Shown in pieces: positions 35,663-43,712 of a DNA stretch of 64,000 nucleotides. Every line of letters begins with the position of its first letter. Position 1 is the stretch's first letter. The position numbers were made by a program, and so were the translations under genes. This stretch comes from Roseibacillus sp. Lineage in GTDB: Bacteria > Verrucomicrobiota > Verrucomicrobiia > Verrucomicrobiales > Akkermansiaceae. Under the pieces are notes generated by a model that did no database searches, was not told where the DNA came from, and saw nothing but the letters and a program-made list of their open reading frames with translations. The stretch covers positions 1 to 64,000 of the forward strand of contig JAPKFB010000022.1 of assembly GCA_028821775.1 (NCBI GenBank), read 5' to 3'.

Positions 35663-36892
35663 GTGAGTGACGCCCCCGCCCAGGAGAAGCGCAAACGTGT
35701 CAACGTGCGCCGTCCCGATGTCATGGAGAAGGTTCAGGCGGAGGTGGAGAAGCACTATCACTCTCCCATCGTGGAAAAATTCCGCAATCGTGGCGGCACC
35801 CTCACCATCGATAACACCACCCTTCGCCTGGCTCAGACATTTGGATTTTGTTACGGAGTGGAACGCGCGATCGATCTGGCCTACGCTTCTCGCCGGGTTT
35901 TTCCGGAGAATCGCATTTTCCTGATTGGTGAGATCATCCACAACCCCGAGGTCAACCGGCAATTGGTCGGTATGGGGATCGTCTCTCTTCCCTGGAAGGA
36001 GATGGACCAGCAATACGACGAGATCACTCCCGACGACGTCGTGATCGTGCCCGCCTTTGGCGCTCCCACCACTTTCATGGAGAAAATCGAGGCCTCCGGT
36101 TGCTATGTCGTCGATACAACCTGTGGCGACGTCATGAAAGTCTGGCGGCGAGTGCGCACCTACGCCAAGACTGGAGCAACCTCCATCATCCATGGAAAGA
36201 AAGGCCACGAGGAGACTCGAGCCACCGCTTCCCGCGCCCAGGGAATCGATGGCAAGGGACACTACCTCATCGCCCTCACCCTCGAGGAGACCGACTATAT
36301 CTGCGACTACATCCGCAAGGGAGGCGACCGCGAAGAGTTCCTCGCCCGATTTGGAGAAGCAACTTCAGAGGGCTTCGATCCCGATCTTCACCTGGTCGAG
36401 GTGGGGGTGGCCAATCAGACCACCATGCTCAAAAGCGAAACCGAAGAGATGCAGCGGCGCATCAGCACCGCGATTGAGGATCGCTACGGATCGAGCGCCA
36501 ACTACCAGGTGTTCGACACCATTTGCGGAGCAACTCAGGAACGGCAGGACGCCCTCTTCGACATGCTGCGTGATCCGATGGACATCCTGCTGGTGATCGG
36601 CGGCTACAACAGCTCGAACACATCCCACCTCGTCGAGATCGGTCAGGACCAACTTCCCACCTTCTTCATCCGCCAAGCGAGTTGTCTGGCCTCGATCGAG
36701 AAAATTGCCAACTACGACCTCAAGGCGAAGGAGGAGATTGAAAGCGACTACCCGGGCAAACTCCTGCGAGGCAAGCCCGCCGTGATCGGAATTACCGCAG
36801 GGGCATCCTGTCCTGCCAACCTCATCGAGGCAACGATCCTGCGAGCCTTCGAGTTACGGGGAATTTCGAGAGCGCGCGTGGAGGAAGCATAA
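35663..36892 (+). CDS. ispH: 4-hydroxy-3-methylbut-2-enyl diphosphate reductase
   Basis: Last step of the MEP isoprenoid pathway, an iron-sulfur enzyme. The three cluster cysteines are visible: Cys63 in TFGFCYGVERA, one in VVDTTCGDVMKVW, one in TAGASCPANLIE. Length 409 with an extended N-terminus and inserted segments is the cyanobacterial/plant-type IspH; E. coli-type enzymes have about 315 residues. The start is a GTG at 35663 (MSDAPAQEKRKR). The upstream 248 bases hold no gene. Converges with a TPR gene 14 bases away. UppS (55712) uses the downstream isoprenoid. Confidence 0.94.
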   Translation: MSDAPAQEKRKRVNVRRPDVMEKVQAEVEKHYHSPIVEKFRNRGGTLTIDNTTLRLAQTFGFCYGVERAIDLAYASRRVFPENRIFLIGEIIHNPEVNRQLVGMGIVSLPWKEMDQQYDEITPDDVVIVPAFGAPTTFMEKIEASGCYVVDTTCGDVMKVWRRVRTYAKTGATSIIHGKKGHEETRATASRAQGIDGKGHYLIALTLEETDYICDYIRKGGDREEFLARFGEATSEGFDPDLHLVEVGVANQTTMLKSETEEMQRRISTAIEDRYGSSANYQVFDTICGATQERQDALFDMLRDPMDILLVIGGYNSSNTSHLVEIGQDQLPTFFIRQASCLASIEKIANYDLKAKEEIESDYPGKLLRGKPAVIGITAGASCPANLIEATILRAFELRGISRARVEEA

Positions 36893-36906
36893 GGCCTTCC
36901 CTTTAC

Positions 36907-38676
36907 CTACGGCTTGCGCACGTCTTCGATCAACTTGCCAATCCCAACCGCGTCGGATTGGTGCCCCAACTGAAGGAGACATTGCTGATAGCCTTGCAAC
37001 GCCACGAGGTCGTTCGGTCGACGTCGCAGGGCCTCCTGGTAGGACTCGACTGCCCGGGCGAGCACGCCGGTTTGAACAAAAAACTGCGCAAGGCGTATCT
37101 CCATCGGTAAGACCACTACCGGCGGCATCAGGAGGGAGGGACGTTGTTGCTTCTCAGCGGCCGACTTGAACCAACTTCGCGCAATCGCCCAATCAATCTT
37201 GCCCCCGGCCAGCGCAACGAAGCCTCGTGCCTCGGAGACATAAACCTGCAAGGCGGTGACTGCGCGGACGTACTCTGAAATCGAGGAACTCTTCATGGCG
37301 TTGGCTTGAAGCCCCTCCATCCGCTCGAGGGTCTCGCTCAGGGCGAGCCGATATTTGTGAGCGAGATCTCGGTCACCTGCTTCTAGGCCCTTGCGACACT
37401 CGAGATATTGGCGAAGCGCTTCGAGGTAGAAAATTGAGAGCGTTCGGTCCTTGAAGAGCTGGGGATGATTCTTCCCGGGTAAACTGGCGATCCCTTTGGC
37501 AAAATCCCCTTTCCATCCCCGCGCAAGATAGAGGCGCGCGGGAAGAGTGCGCACCTCCCACACCACCAGGTTGGCCCCTGCCGAACCGAGTCGCGTGCCT
37601 TCAATTTGCAACTTCGTGAGGCGCTCCGCAATCTTCATCGCTTCCTCAAATTTTCCCCGGCTGTGCATCGCGGTCGCGAGAAAGAGCTGACAGCGAATCC
37701 AGCCATCGCACTCGTGGAAGGTCAGCTTGTGCTTCTTCATGTGGGCAGCGTAAAGCGAGGTCGCGCGGGTGAGCGCTATCTCGGCAAGATGATGATTTCC
37801 ACAACGCCACTCAAAGTGGCCGAGAAGATGCTGGTAGGGGGGGAATTCCGGCGCCCTGCGGGCAATCTTGCGCACCACCGGTAAAATCTCCTCGCGTAGC
37901 TTGGTGGCCGCCTCCGGAGCCTCCGCGTGCAGCATGGCCCAGAAACTGAGCACCCCTATGTTTTCGCGATTGTCGTCGACCACTTTCTCCATCTCCTCCA
38001 CGGCGCGCTCCTGCCCCAAGTTAGCAGACCCAAATTCGTCGTATCCGTCGCGCTGAAGATAGATTGCAAGACACTTCGCCTGCAGATTGTTTGGAAACGT
38101 GTTGGAGAGAACCTTGAAGGCCTCCAGAGCCTGTCCCCCTTGCAGCGCAAAGAGGGTCGCCAGCGCAAGGGCGTACTTTTGCTCCATGGGAGAGGCGATG
38201 GGAACATCCTTGCCCCCGACCTGCACTGTGGCATCCATCAACTCGATCATGCGCTCGACCGCCACCATGCGCTCATGGGCAAACTCATTGTTGGGCGCCG
38301 ACAGGGCGAGGCCAATGCCCCAATAGGCCATCATGCAATCTGGATCGAGTCGTACCGCGGCACAAAAATGTCGATAGGCTTCAAAGTCCCACGCTGCCTG
38401 AATATAGGCCAATCCCTGCAAGACATGCCGGGAGGCCAGTGGACTCCGCGAGGAAATCGCCATTGGAATGGAGACAATCGGATCGTAAAACTCCGGCTGA
38501 GGGAGGGCCGCCACCACCGGGTGGACCACCTGATCGATCGTAAAGGGCCTTCTCGGAGCCTCCACGGTCGGCTTTTTCTTTGCCTGAGCCCACGTCGAAC
38601 CAAATCCCAGCCCGATGCTCAAGCCGAAGATCACCCCCAATGTCCGCCACTCAATGCACATGATCATACTCTTCAT
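36907..38676 (-). CDS. Secreted TPR-repeat protein, 589 aa
   Basis: A signal peptide (IFGLSIGLGFGSTWA, with a basic MKSMIMCIEWR start) precedes a helical, tetratricopeptide-rich protein. Repeats are seen at about residues 85-135 (QGLAYIQAAWDFEAYRHF), 160-200 (YALALATLFALQGGQALEAF), 330-370 and 510-575 (VESYQEALRRRPNDLVALQ). No enzyme motif is visible. It is likely a periplasmic scaffold. Diverges from proC with a shared 89-base intergenic region that carries an elaborate inverted repeat. Confidence 0.8.
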   Translation of the reverse strand: MKSMIMCIEWRTLGVIFGLSIGLGFGSTWAQAKKKPTVEAPRRPFTIDQVVHPVVAALPQPEFYDPIVSIPMAISSRSPLASRHVLQGLAYIQAAWDFEAYRHFCAAVRLDPDCMMAYWGIGLALSAPNNEFAHERMVAVERMIELMDATVQVGGKDVPIASPMEQKYALALATLFALQGGQALEAFKVLSNTFPNNLQAKCLAIYLQRDGYDEFGSANLGQERAVEEMEKVVDDNRENIGVLSFWAMLHAEAPEAATKLREEILPVVRKIARRAPEFPPYQHLLGHFEWRCGNHHLAEIALTRATSLYAAHMKKHKLTFHECDGWIRCQLFLATAMHSRGKFEEAMKIAERLTKLQIEGTRLGSAGANLVVWEVRTLPARLYLARGWKGDFAKGIASLPGKNHPQLFKDRTLSIFYLEALRQYLECRKGLEAGDRDLAHKYRLALSETLERMEGLQANAMKSSSISEYVRAVTALQVYVSEARGFVALAGGKIDWAIARSWFKSAAEKQQRPSLLMPPVVVLPMEIRLAQFFVQTGVLARAVESYQEALRRRPNDLVALQGYQQCLLQLGHQSDAVGIGKLIEDVRKP

Positions 38677-38704
38677 TCCTTCCCAAATTTCTCAAGAAAA
38701 AGCG

Positions 38705-38748
38705 TTCAGAATGAGAAAGATTCAAGATGCTTGAAACTTGAATCTGAA
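38705..38748. promoter_or_regulatory. Nested inverted repeats in a divergent promoter region
   Basis: Outer arms TTCAGA (38705-38710) and TCTGAA (38743-38748); inner arms GATTCAAG (38719-38726) and CTTGAATC (38737-38744), with CTTGAA also at 38730-38735. That is three half-sites of TTCAAG/CTTGAA type in 26 bases. The element sits between the divergent TPR gene and proC, so it could control both. Which regulator binds is unknown. Confidence 0.4.
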
Positions 38749-38765
38749 CCGACGAAACTCCGCCC

Positions 38766-39575
38766 ATGAAACTCGGTCTCATCGGTTGTGGAAAAATGGG
38801 GAAGGCTCTCGCGGCGGGAGCCATCAATGCGGGAGCGGTCGCGGCTTCGGAGGTGTTCGGCTACGATGTCCATCCTCCAGCCATGGAAGGGTTGGTCGCG
38901 GAACACGGCGTGACCGCTGCAGGCTCCATCGGCGAGCTCGCCACGACGGTTGACGTGCTCATTTTGGCCACCAAGCCCTATCATGCCTCGGCCGCCCTTC
39001 AGTCCATCGCCGCCTCAGGAAGCACGAAGGAGAGCCTCCTCGTCATCTCAGTGGCTGCAGGCCTGAAACTGGAGCGTCTTGAGGGTGAGGTCGGCGAGGG
39101 AGCCCGCATGATTCGCTCGATGCCCAATACCCCAGCTCTGATCGGAATGGGTGCAGCGGCCTTCACCCTGGGGTCTGCAGCCACCGAGGAGGATTCCGCC
39201 ACCGCAAATCGACTTCTGGGTGCCGTTGGACTTGTAATTGAGATCAATGAATCCCTGATGGATGCCGTCACCGGGCTCTCTGGAAGTGGTCCGGCCTACG
39301 TCTACATGTTCATCGAGGCCCTTACTGACGGCGGAGTGCAGAATGGCCTCCCCTGCGAACAAGCCCGCGAATTGGCAGTCCAAACCGTGATCGGAGCTGC
39401 CGCCATGGTCCAAGCCACCGGAACCCATCCGGCGATCCTCAAGGAAATGGTCACTTCCCCCGGAGGCACGACCATTGCAGGCTTGGAGGCCCTTGAATCC
39501 CACGCCTTTCGGTCTGCCTGCATCGATGCGGTTAATTCCGCCACCCGAAGAGCAGAAGAATTGGGACGCCCCTAA
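38766..39575 (+). CDS. proC: Pyrroline-5-carboxylate reductase
   Basis: Final step of proline biosynthesis, NAD(P)H-dependent, cytosolic. The Rossmann loop IGCGKMGKALAAG opens the protein. Family hallmarks MPNTPALIGMGA, VTGLSGSGPAYVYMF, ALTDGGVQNGLP and MVTSPGGTTIAGLEALE are all present. Length 269 is normal. Start ATG at 38766. The next gene follows after 81 bases with a TATTCC-CTTC-GGAATA hairpin between. Confidence 0.95.
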   Translation: MKLGLIGCGKMGKALAAGAINAGAVAASEVFGYDVHPPAMEGLVAEHGVTAAGSIGELATTVDVLILATKPYHASAALQSIAASGSTKESLLVISVAAGLKLERLEGEVGEGARMIRSMPNTPALIGMGAAAFTLGSAATEEDSATANRLLGAVGLVIEINESLMDAVTGLSGSGPAYVYMFIEALTDGGVQNGLPCEQARELAVQTVIGAAAMVQATGTHPAILKEMVTSPGGTTIAGLEALESHAFRSACIDAVNSATRRAEELGRP

Positions 39576-39656
39576 CTCAGTTCCGTTCAAATATTCCCTT
39601 CGGAATAGTGAATAAAATCGGTTGGCATTTGCACAACGCTGACTAGGATTTTCGCC

Positions 39657-40601
39657 ATGACCGGTCTCCGCCGTGTTTTCCTCACCACTGGTTGTGGCGC
39701 CTGTCTCCTGACAGGATGCTCCAATAAACTTGAAGACGCCCTGCCCCTCGCGGAGCGCAACAATCACGCCGATCCCAAGACCGATAGCCTCTACGCGAAG
39801 GCTCTCGCCGCCGATCAGGCGGGAAAATCCGAAAAGGCCATCAAGCTCTACCGCACGATGGCCAACACTTACCCGGGATCCCCGAAGGCGTCCACGGCGC
39901 GTTTTCGCCAAGCCACCTTGCTCGAACACGAGGGCGAACTGCTCGATGCCTTTGATGCCTATCAACAGGTCATTCATCGCTATCAAAGCACGGCTCTCTA
40001 TCCTGAGGCCCGCGACAAGCAGGCCATCGTGGCCCACAAAGCTTCCGAGGGCTTGATCAAGAACAGCTTTTTCGGACTTAAATCCCGACTCGAGAGCAAG
40101 ACAATCGTCGAGATGCTCGAGAAGGTACGAGACAATGCCCCCCAATCGGCCTCCGCCCCCAAGGCGCAATTTACGATCGGCGAAGTACTTGAGAATCGCA
40201 AAAAACTGCTCCCCGCAATTGCGGCCTACCAAAAAGTGGTGGACGATTATCCCAAGTCTTCTCTGGCCCCCGACTCTTACTACCGCATTGGCCACATCCT
40301 CCTCACCTCTGCGGCGGGGGGGAATCAAAACCAAGCCAATCTCGATCGCGCCCTGCACACCTTTGAGGACCTGCGCCAGAGCTATCCAGGCACCAAGCGG
40401 GCCGCCGATGCTGCCCTGAAAATCACTGAAATCAAGTCCCGCGACATTCAGCGCAGTTTCGACATTGCGGAGTTCTATTTCAAGAAGAGACAAAATTCTT
40501 CGGCTGCATTTTATTACCAGGAGGTCCTGAGCAAGACCAAGGGGGGCGCACTCCACAACAAGGCGCAACAACGTCTTCAACTCCTCGGGAGCGGCAACTA
40601 G
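39657..40601 (+). CDS. Lipoprotein with TPR repeats, BamD/YfiO-like
   Basis: Residues 1-22 form a lipoprotein signal (hydrophobic, lipobox LLTGC with Cys22), so it is anchored to a membrane. The mature protein is a run of tetratricopeptide repeats: YAKALAADQAGKSEKAIKLYRTMANTYPGSPKA, LDAFDAYQQVIHRYQSTALYPEA, AIAAYQKVVDDYPKSSLAPDS and AAFYYQEVLSKTKGG. Spacing and the 'YPGS' turns resemble BamD. A role in outer-membrane protein assembly is inferred from similarity and from the LptE-like gene 4 bases downstream. At 314 residues it is longer than typical BamD (about 245), so other TPR lipoproteins are not excluded. Confidence 0.75.
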   Translation: MTGLRRVFLTTGCGACLLTGCSNKLEDALPLAERNNHADPKTDSLYAKALAADQAGKSEKAIKLYRTMANTYPGSPKASTARFRQATLLEHEGELLDAFDAYQQVIHRYQSTALYPEARDKQAIVAHKASEGLIKNSFFGLKSRLESKTIVEMLEKVRDNAPQSASAPKAQFTIGEVLENRKKLLPAIAAYQKVVDDYPKSSLAPDSYYRIGHILLTSAAGGNQNQANLDRALHTFEDLRQSYPGTKRAADAALKITEIKSRDIQRSFDIAEFYFKKRQNSSAAFYYQEVLSKTKGGALHNKAQQRLQLLGSGN

Positions 40602-40605
40602 ATCC

Positions 40606-41124
40606 ATGGCCTTACGTGTCTTCGCTCTGCTAGCGCTCACACTCGCACTCCTTCTCAATGGCTGTGCTGGCTATCAACTGGGTGGGGCCAAACCGCAGCA
40701 ACTAGGCGCTATCAACTCCCTACACGTTGCCATGGCGCGCAATGACACTCAGATCCCGCGGGCAGCGGCCCACACCACCAATTCGATTGTCAACGCCCTC
40801 ACCCGTGACGGAACCTACCGCATTGCCACGATCGATACTGCCGACGCCCGCCTTCTCACCACCTTCCGCAAGATCAACTACCGCCAGGCCCGCTCCACTC
40901 GCATCGACATCCTGCGCTCGGAAGAACTCGAAATGGAGGTCCACCTCCACTGGATTCTCGTCGACGCGAGGAACCCCCTCAAGATCCTCGCTCAGGGAAA
41001 ATCCCGCGGCACCACCCGCTTCTTCGTGGACCCCAATTTACAGACCGCCCGACAGACCGCCCTCATCGACGCCCTCAAGCGCGCATCCGAAGCCGTGGCG
41101 AGTCGTCTGGCGGATGGATTCTAG
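40606..41124 (+). CDS. LptE-like lipoprotein (LPS-assembly)
   Basis: A 172-residue lipoprotein. The signal has lipobox LLLNGC with Cys20, then GYQLGG. The body shows the LptE/RlpB pattern: a short N-terminal linker, SLHVAMARNDTQIPRAAAHTTNSIVNALTRDGTYRI with a beta/alpha arrangement, and a C-terminal helix DALKRASEAVASRL. LptE partners LptD to insert LPS in the outer membrane; this is family knowledge. Linked by 4 bases to the BamD-like gene. Start at ATG 40606. Confidence 0.8.
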   Translation: MALRVFALLALTLALLLNGCAGYQLGGAKPQQLGAINSLHVAMARNDTQIPRAAAHTTNSIVNALTRDGTYRIATIDTADARLLTTFRKINYRQARSTRIDILRSEELEMEVHLHWILVDARNPLKILAQGKSRGTTRFFVDPNLQTARQTALIDALKRASEAVASRLADGF

Positions 41125-41610
41125 GGTGCGGTTACGAAGTTCCTGCGAAATTTGAAATCGATTGAGATTGGGGATTGCCTCCCTTAGCTCGTTCCTGATT
41201 CAGAAAGAGCGGCCCTCATTTCCACATTCGGCATTGTTCGTTCATCGGTGAGCCTTCGCCGCTCCCTCCTTGAACTCGCAAAAAAGATGCGCGTGCATCT
41301 TTTGCAGGAACTTCGGAGGCAGCCTAATTGAGCGAGCTCGTGAATCAATCGCGAGGACACGACCCTCTCCACAATTGCTCGCCTTGGCGGTGGCGAAACT
41401 CATGGCCTCGGGGCGCACAGACCCCTCGCAACCAAGCTGCCGCCTCGGCCCCTCGGCGACCGGAAGGGATTACGGCGCGATGAAGAGCCTCTCTCTCCCT
41501 CATCCGAGACTCACCACCGAAATCCTTGACTCGCCAGCACCGAAGAAACGCCAACTCAATTCCCGACCTTCAACCTTCCGGCCTCTCGTCCTTCAATCTA
41601 TACCTCACCC
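41125..41610. other. Intergenic region of 486 bases
   Basis: No intact gene or recognised RNA. A strong AT-stem inverted repeat lies at 41282-41303 (separate entry). The region from 41400 to 41480 is GC-rich and could fold, but matches no RNA family I can name. It separates the LptE-like gene from rsmI. Confidence 0.4.
41282..41303 (-). repeat. Perfect 9-base inverted repeat AAAAGATGC-GCGT-GCATCTTTT
   Basis: The arms are perfect with a four-base loop. On the minus strand the stem is followed by TTTTTT, as in a terminator; on the plus strand only four T follow. No minus-strand gene ends nearby, so an operator or a spacer element is equally possible. Confidence 0.35.
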
Positions 41611-42309
41611 ATGTCTGATGAGTCAGTCAATGATCCGCCCGCAGTCTCGTTTGTGCCAACTCCAATCGGCAATCTTGGCGACATCACCCTGCGCGCCCTT
41701 GAAACCCTGCGCTCGGTTGATCTCATCGCCTGCGAAGACACCCGTCACTCCCGCAAACTTCTCAATCACTACAAGATCGAGAAACCAACCACCTCCCTCC
41801 ACGATCACAACGAGAAACGGCGTTCCCTGGAGCTCGTTGCCAGGGCTCAGGGAGGTCAGCGAATCGCAGTCATCTCCGACGCTGGCACCCCATGTTTATC
41901 CGATCCTGGACACCGTTTCATGCGGGCGTGCATCAAGGCAGAACTGACCTACGAAGTCCTACCAGGAGCCTGCGCGATCACCACCGCTCTCGTCGCATCC
42001 GGACTTCCTCCACATCCCTTTACCTTCGGTGGGTTCTTGCCTTTTAAGAAAGGCAAACGAGAACGGGAGCTCCAAGCTGCCCTCGGAAGAGGCCATACTT
42101 CCGTATACTTCGAGTCTCCACACCGCCTTGTTTCAACACTCGAAATATTAAGTGAACTTAACCCTTTAGCTCGTATATGCATTACGAAAGAGTTAACTAA
42201 GAAATTTGAAAACATATATGGCGGACAAACCCTGAAATTGCTAGATGCCTTTACTGATCGGCCGCCACGCGGCGAGTTTGTGTTAGTGATCGATCCTACC
42301 ACCCCCTAG
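41611..42309 (+). CDS. rsmI: 16S rRNA (cytidine-1402-2'-O)-methyltransferase
   Basis: SAM-dependent tetrapyrrole-methylase-fold enzyme. The hallmarks FVPTPIGNLGDITLRAL, EDTRHSRKLLNHY, VISDAGTPCLSDPG, EVLPGACAITTALVASGLP and FGGFLPFKKGKR are all present. At 232 residues it lacks the C-terminal 50 or so residues of E. coli RsmI. Odd: from about base 42100 to 42270 the codon use becomes AT-rich, with runs such as TTA and ATA (LEILSELNPLARIC, ENIYGG). That contrasts with the GC-rich first half and the neighbours. It starts 4 bases before the small membrane gene. Confidence 0.93.
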   Translation: MSDESVNDPPAVSFVPTPIGNLGDITLRALETLRSVDLIACEDTRHSRKLLNHYKIEKPTTSLHDHNEKRRSLELVARAQGGQRIAVISDAGTPCLSDPGHRFMRACIKAELTYEVLPGACAITTALVASGLPPHPFTFGGFLPFKKGKRERELQAALGRGHTSVYFESPHRLVSTLEILSELNPLARICITKELTKKFENIYGGQTLKLLDAFTDRPPRGEFVLVIDPTTP

Positions 42310-42312
42310 TCC

Positions 42313-42702
42313 ATGACATCTACCACGCCTATTCCCTCTACCCAGCCCCCGTCTCCTCGCAAGAGACTTCCGCTTGTTCTGATTACCAATATTTGCGTTG
42401 CAGTTGTTTTGCTCGCCGCCATTCCGGTGATCTACAGCGGTCAACAAGGTTTCGTGCCCCACGCCGTTGTGAATAAGGAATACGTCAACGCTGCCATCAG
42501 CAGCGGTGAAGCAGATTTCATGCACAACGCACTCAAAAGCACCGAGATCGCTCGCGCGATGGCACACGACAATCACCTGTCAACGATGACCATCATGCAA
42601 GTGGCCATTGGTGCTCTTGCGGTGATCTTCTTTCTGAATAGCTTCTTTCTCTTCCGGTTTCACCGCCAACCTGAACCAGCGCGCATTCCGCACAGTTCCT
42701 AG
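42313..42702 (+). CDS. Small membrane protein, 129 aa
   Basis: Two hydrophobic segments are visible: about residues 20-41 (LVLITNICVAVVLLAAIPVIY) and about 93-112 (MQVAIGALAVIFFLNSFFLF). A soluble helix-rich loop of about 50 residues lies between (EADFMHNALKSTEIARAM). Both termini are probably cytoplasmic. It follows rsmI by 3 bases, so the two may be co-transcribed. No family recognised. Confidence 0.75.
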   Translation: MTSTTPIPSTQPPSPRKRLPLVLITNICVAVVLLAAIPVIYSGQQGFVPHAVVNKEYVNAAISSGEADFMHNALKSTEIARAMAHDNHLSTMTIMQVAIGALAVIFFLNSFFLFRFHRQPEPARIPHSS

Positions 42703-42729
42703 AACTGTTCAAGGAGTGCGTATCCCCGC

Positions 42730-43707
42730 ATGCTCTCCTTTTCTACCTGTTGGAATAACTCTCGCCACACTGATGGCGAGGCCATGATCGAGGAGATCCT
42801 CGGACTGGGAGTCGATACCATCGAGCTCAGTCACGGGATGACCGTTACGAAATTGCCGGGCATCCGGAAGGCCTTCGAGGGCGGCGCCTTTCGTTGCTCC
42901 GGGGTACACAATTACTTCCCCTCTCCCACGGAAGTCATGATCGATGCCCCCGACGCCTATGAGTTCAGTTCCCACCGCCCCTTCGACCGGAAGCGGGCGA
43001 TGGACATGACCATCAAGACCCTCGAGATCGCCGCCGAATTCAAGGCCGAATACATGGTCCTTCACATGGGCTCGGTTCCCCTCATGCCTCACAGCAAATG
43101 GACCGGCCAACTCACTCGGATGGCGAAGGAGGGCCGTCAACTCACCAAGGAGTATGCCGACTTCAAACTGAAGTGCGTCGCCAAGCGAGAGAAGACAGGC
43201 GCACTCTACTTCCGGCGCGCGATTGAGGCCCTCGAAAAGATCGCCGAGAAGGCCGCGGATTACAAGGTGAAGCTAGCGGTCGAATCACGCTCCAAGTACG
43301 AAGACGTGCCCACGGAACGCGAGATGATCGCCCTCCAGGAACATTTCGCCGATCACGAATGGGTCGGATACTGGCACGACTTTGGCCACGTGCAACTGAA
43401 GCACAACCTGCGACTTCTCGAGCACGATTTCTGGCTTAAACAGATGGAGCCCTACGTCATTGGCGCCCATGTCCACGATGTGGTGTGGCCTCACCGCGAC
43501 CATCAGGTCCCCTTCACTGGCACCCTGGACTACGACCAGCTTCTCAAGCACTTCAAACCGGAGATGCCCTTTGTCTGGGAACTTTCGCCTGGCCGCAAGG
43601 AGGAGCAAATCCGCACCGCGCTCATCTGTTGGAAGGAGAAGCATGCGGAAACCCTGACTGTGGCCGATCCAAGCGCTGAGCCACAGCCGAAGATCCGCTG
43701 CTGGTAA
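42730..43707 (+). CDS. TIM-barrel sugar phosphate isomerase/epimerase-like protein, 325 aa
   Basis: A member of the AP-endonuclease family 2 / xylose-isomerase-like TIM-barrel superfamily. Metal-ligand-like residues appear in VLHMGSV, LAVESRSKYEDVP (Glu), GYWHDFGHVQ, GAHVHDVVWPHRDHQVP and PFVWELSPGR (Glu). Start ATG at 42730 has an AAGGAG sequence about 14 bases upstream. It lies 6 bases before the DUF72 gene. Substrate is unknown; sugar or inositol derivatives are typical for the superfamily. Confidence 0.82.
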   Translation: MLSFSTCWNNSRHTDGEAMIEEILGLGVDTIELSHGMTVTKLPGIRKAFEGGAFRCSGVHNYFPSPTEVMIDAPDAYEFSSHRPFDRKRAMDMTIKTLEIAAEFKAEYMVLHMGSVPLMPHSKWTGQLTRMAKEGRQLTKEYADFKLKCVAKREKTGALYFRRAIEALEKIAEKAADYKVKLAVESRSKYEDVPTEREMIALQEHFADHEWVGYWHDFGHVQLKHNLRLLEHDFWLKQMEPYVIGAHVHDVVWPHRDHQVPFTGTLDYDQLLKHFKPEMPFVWELSPGRKEEQIRTALICWKEKHAETLTVADPSAEPQPKIRCW

Positions 43708-43712
43708 ACCTC

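Noticed and set aside
39622-39649. TTGGCA-N16-TAGGAT promoter before the BamD-like gene
   Set aside because: It would place the transcription start at the start codon; leaderless expression is possible but unsupported.
41400-41480. GC-rich foldable stretch resembling a SAM-type riboswitch
   Set aside because: No conserved core motif was found, and the downstream gene (rsmI) is not a typical target.
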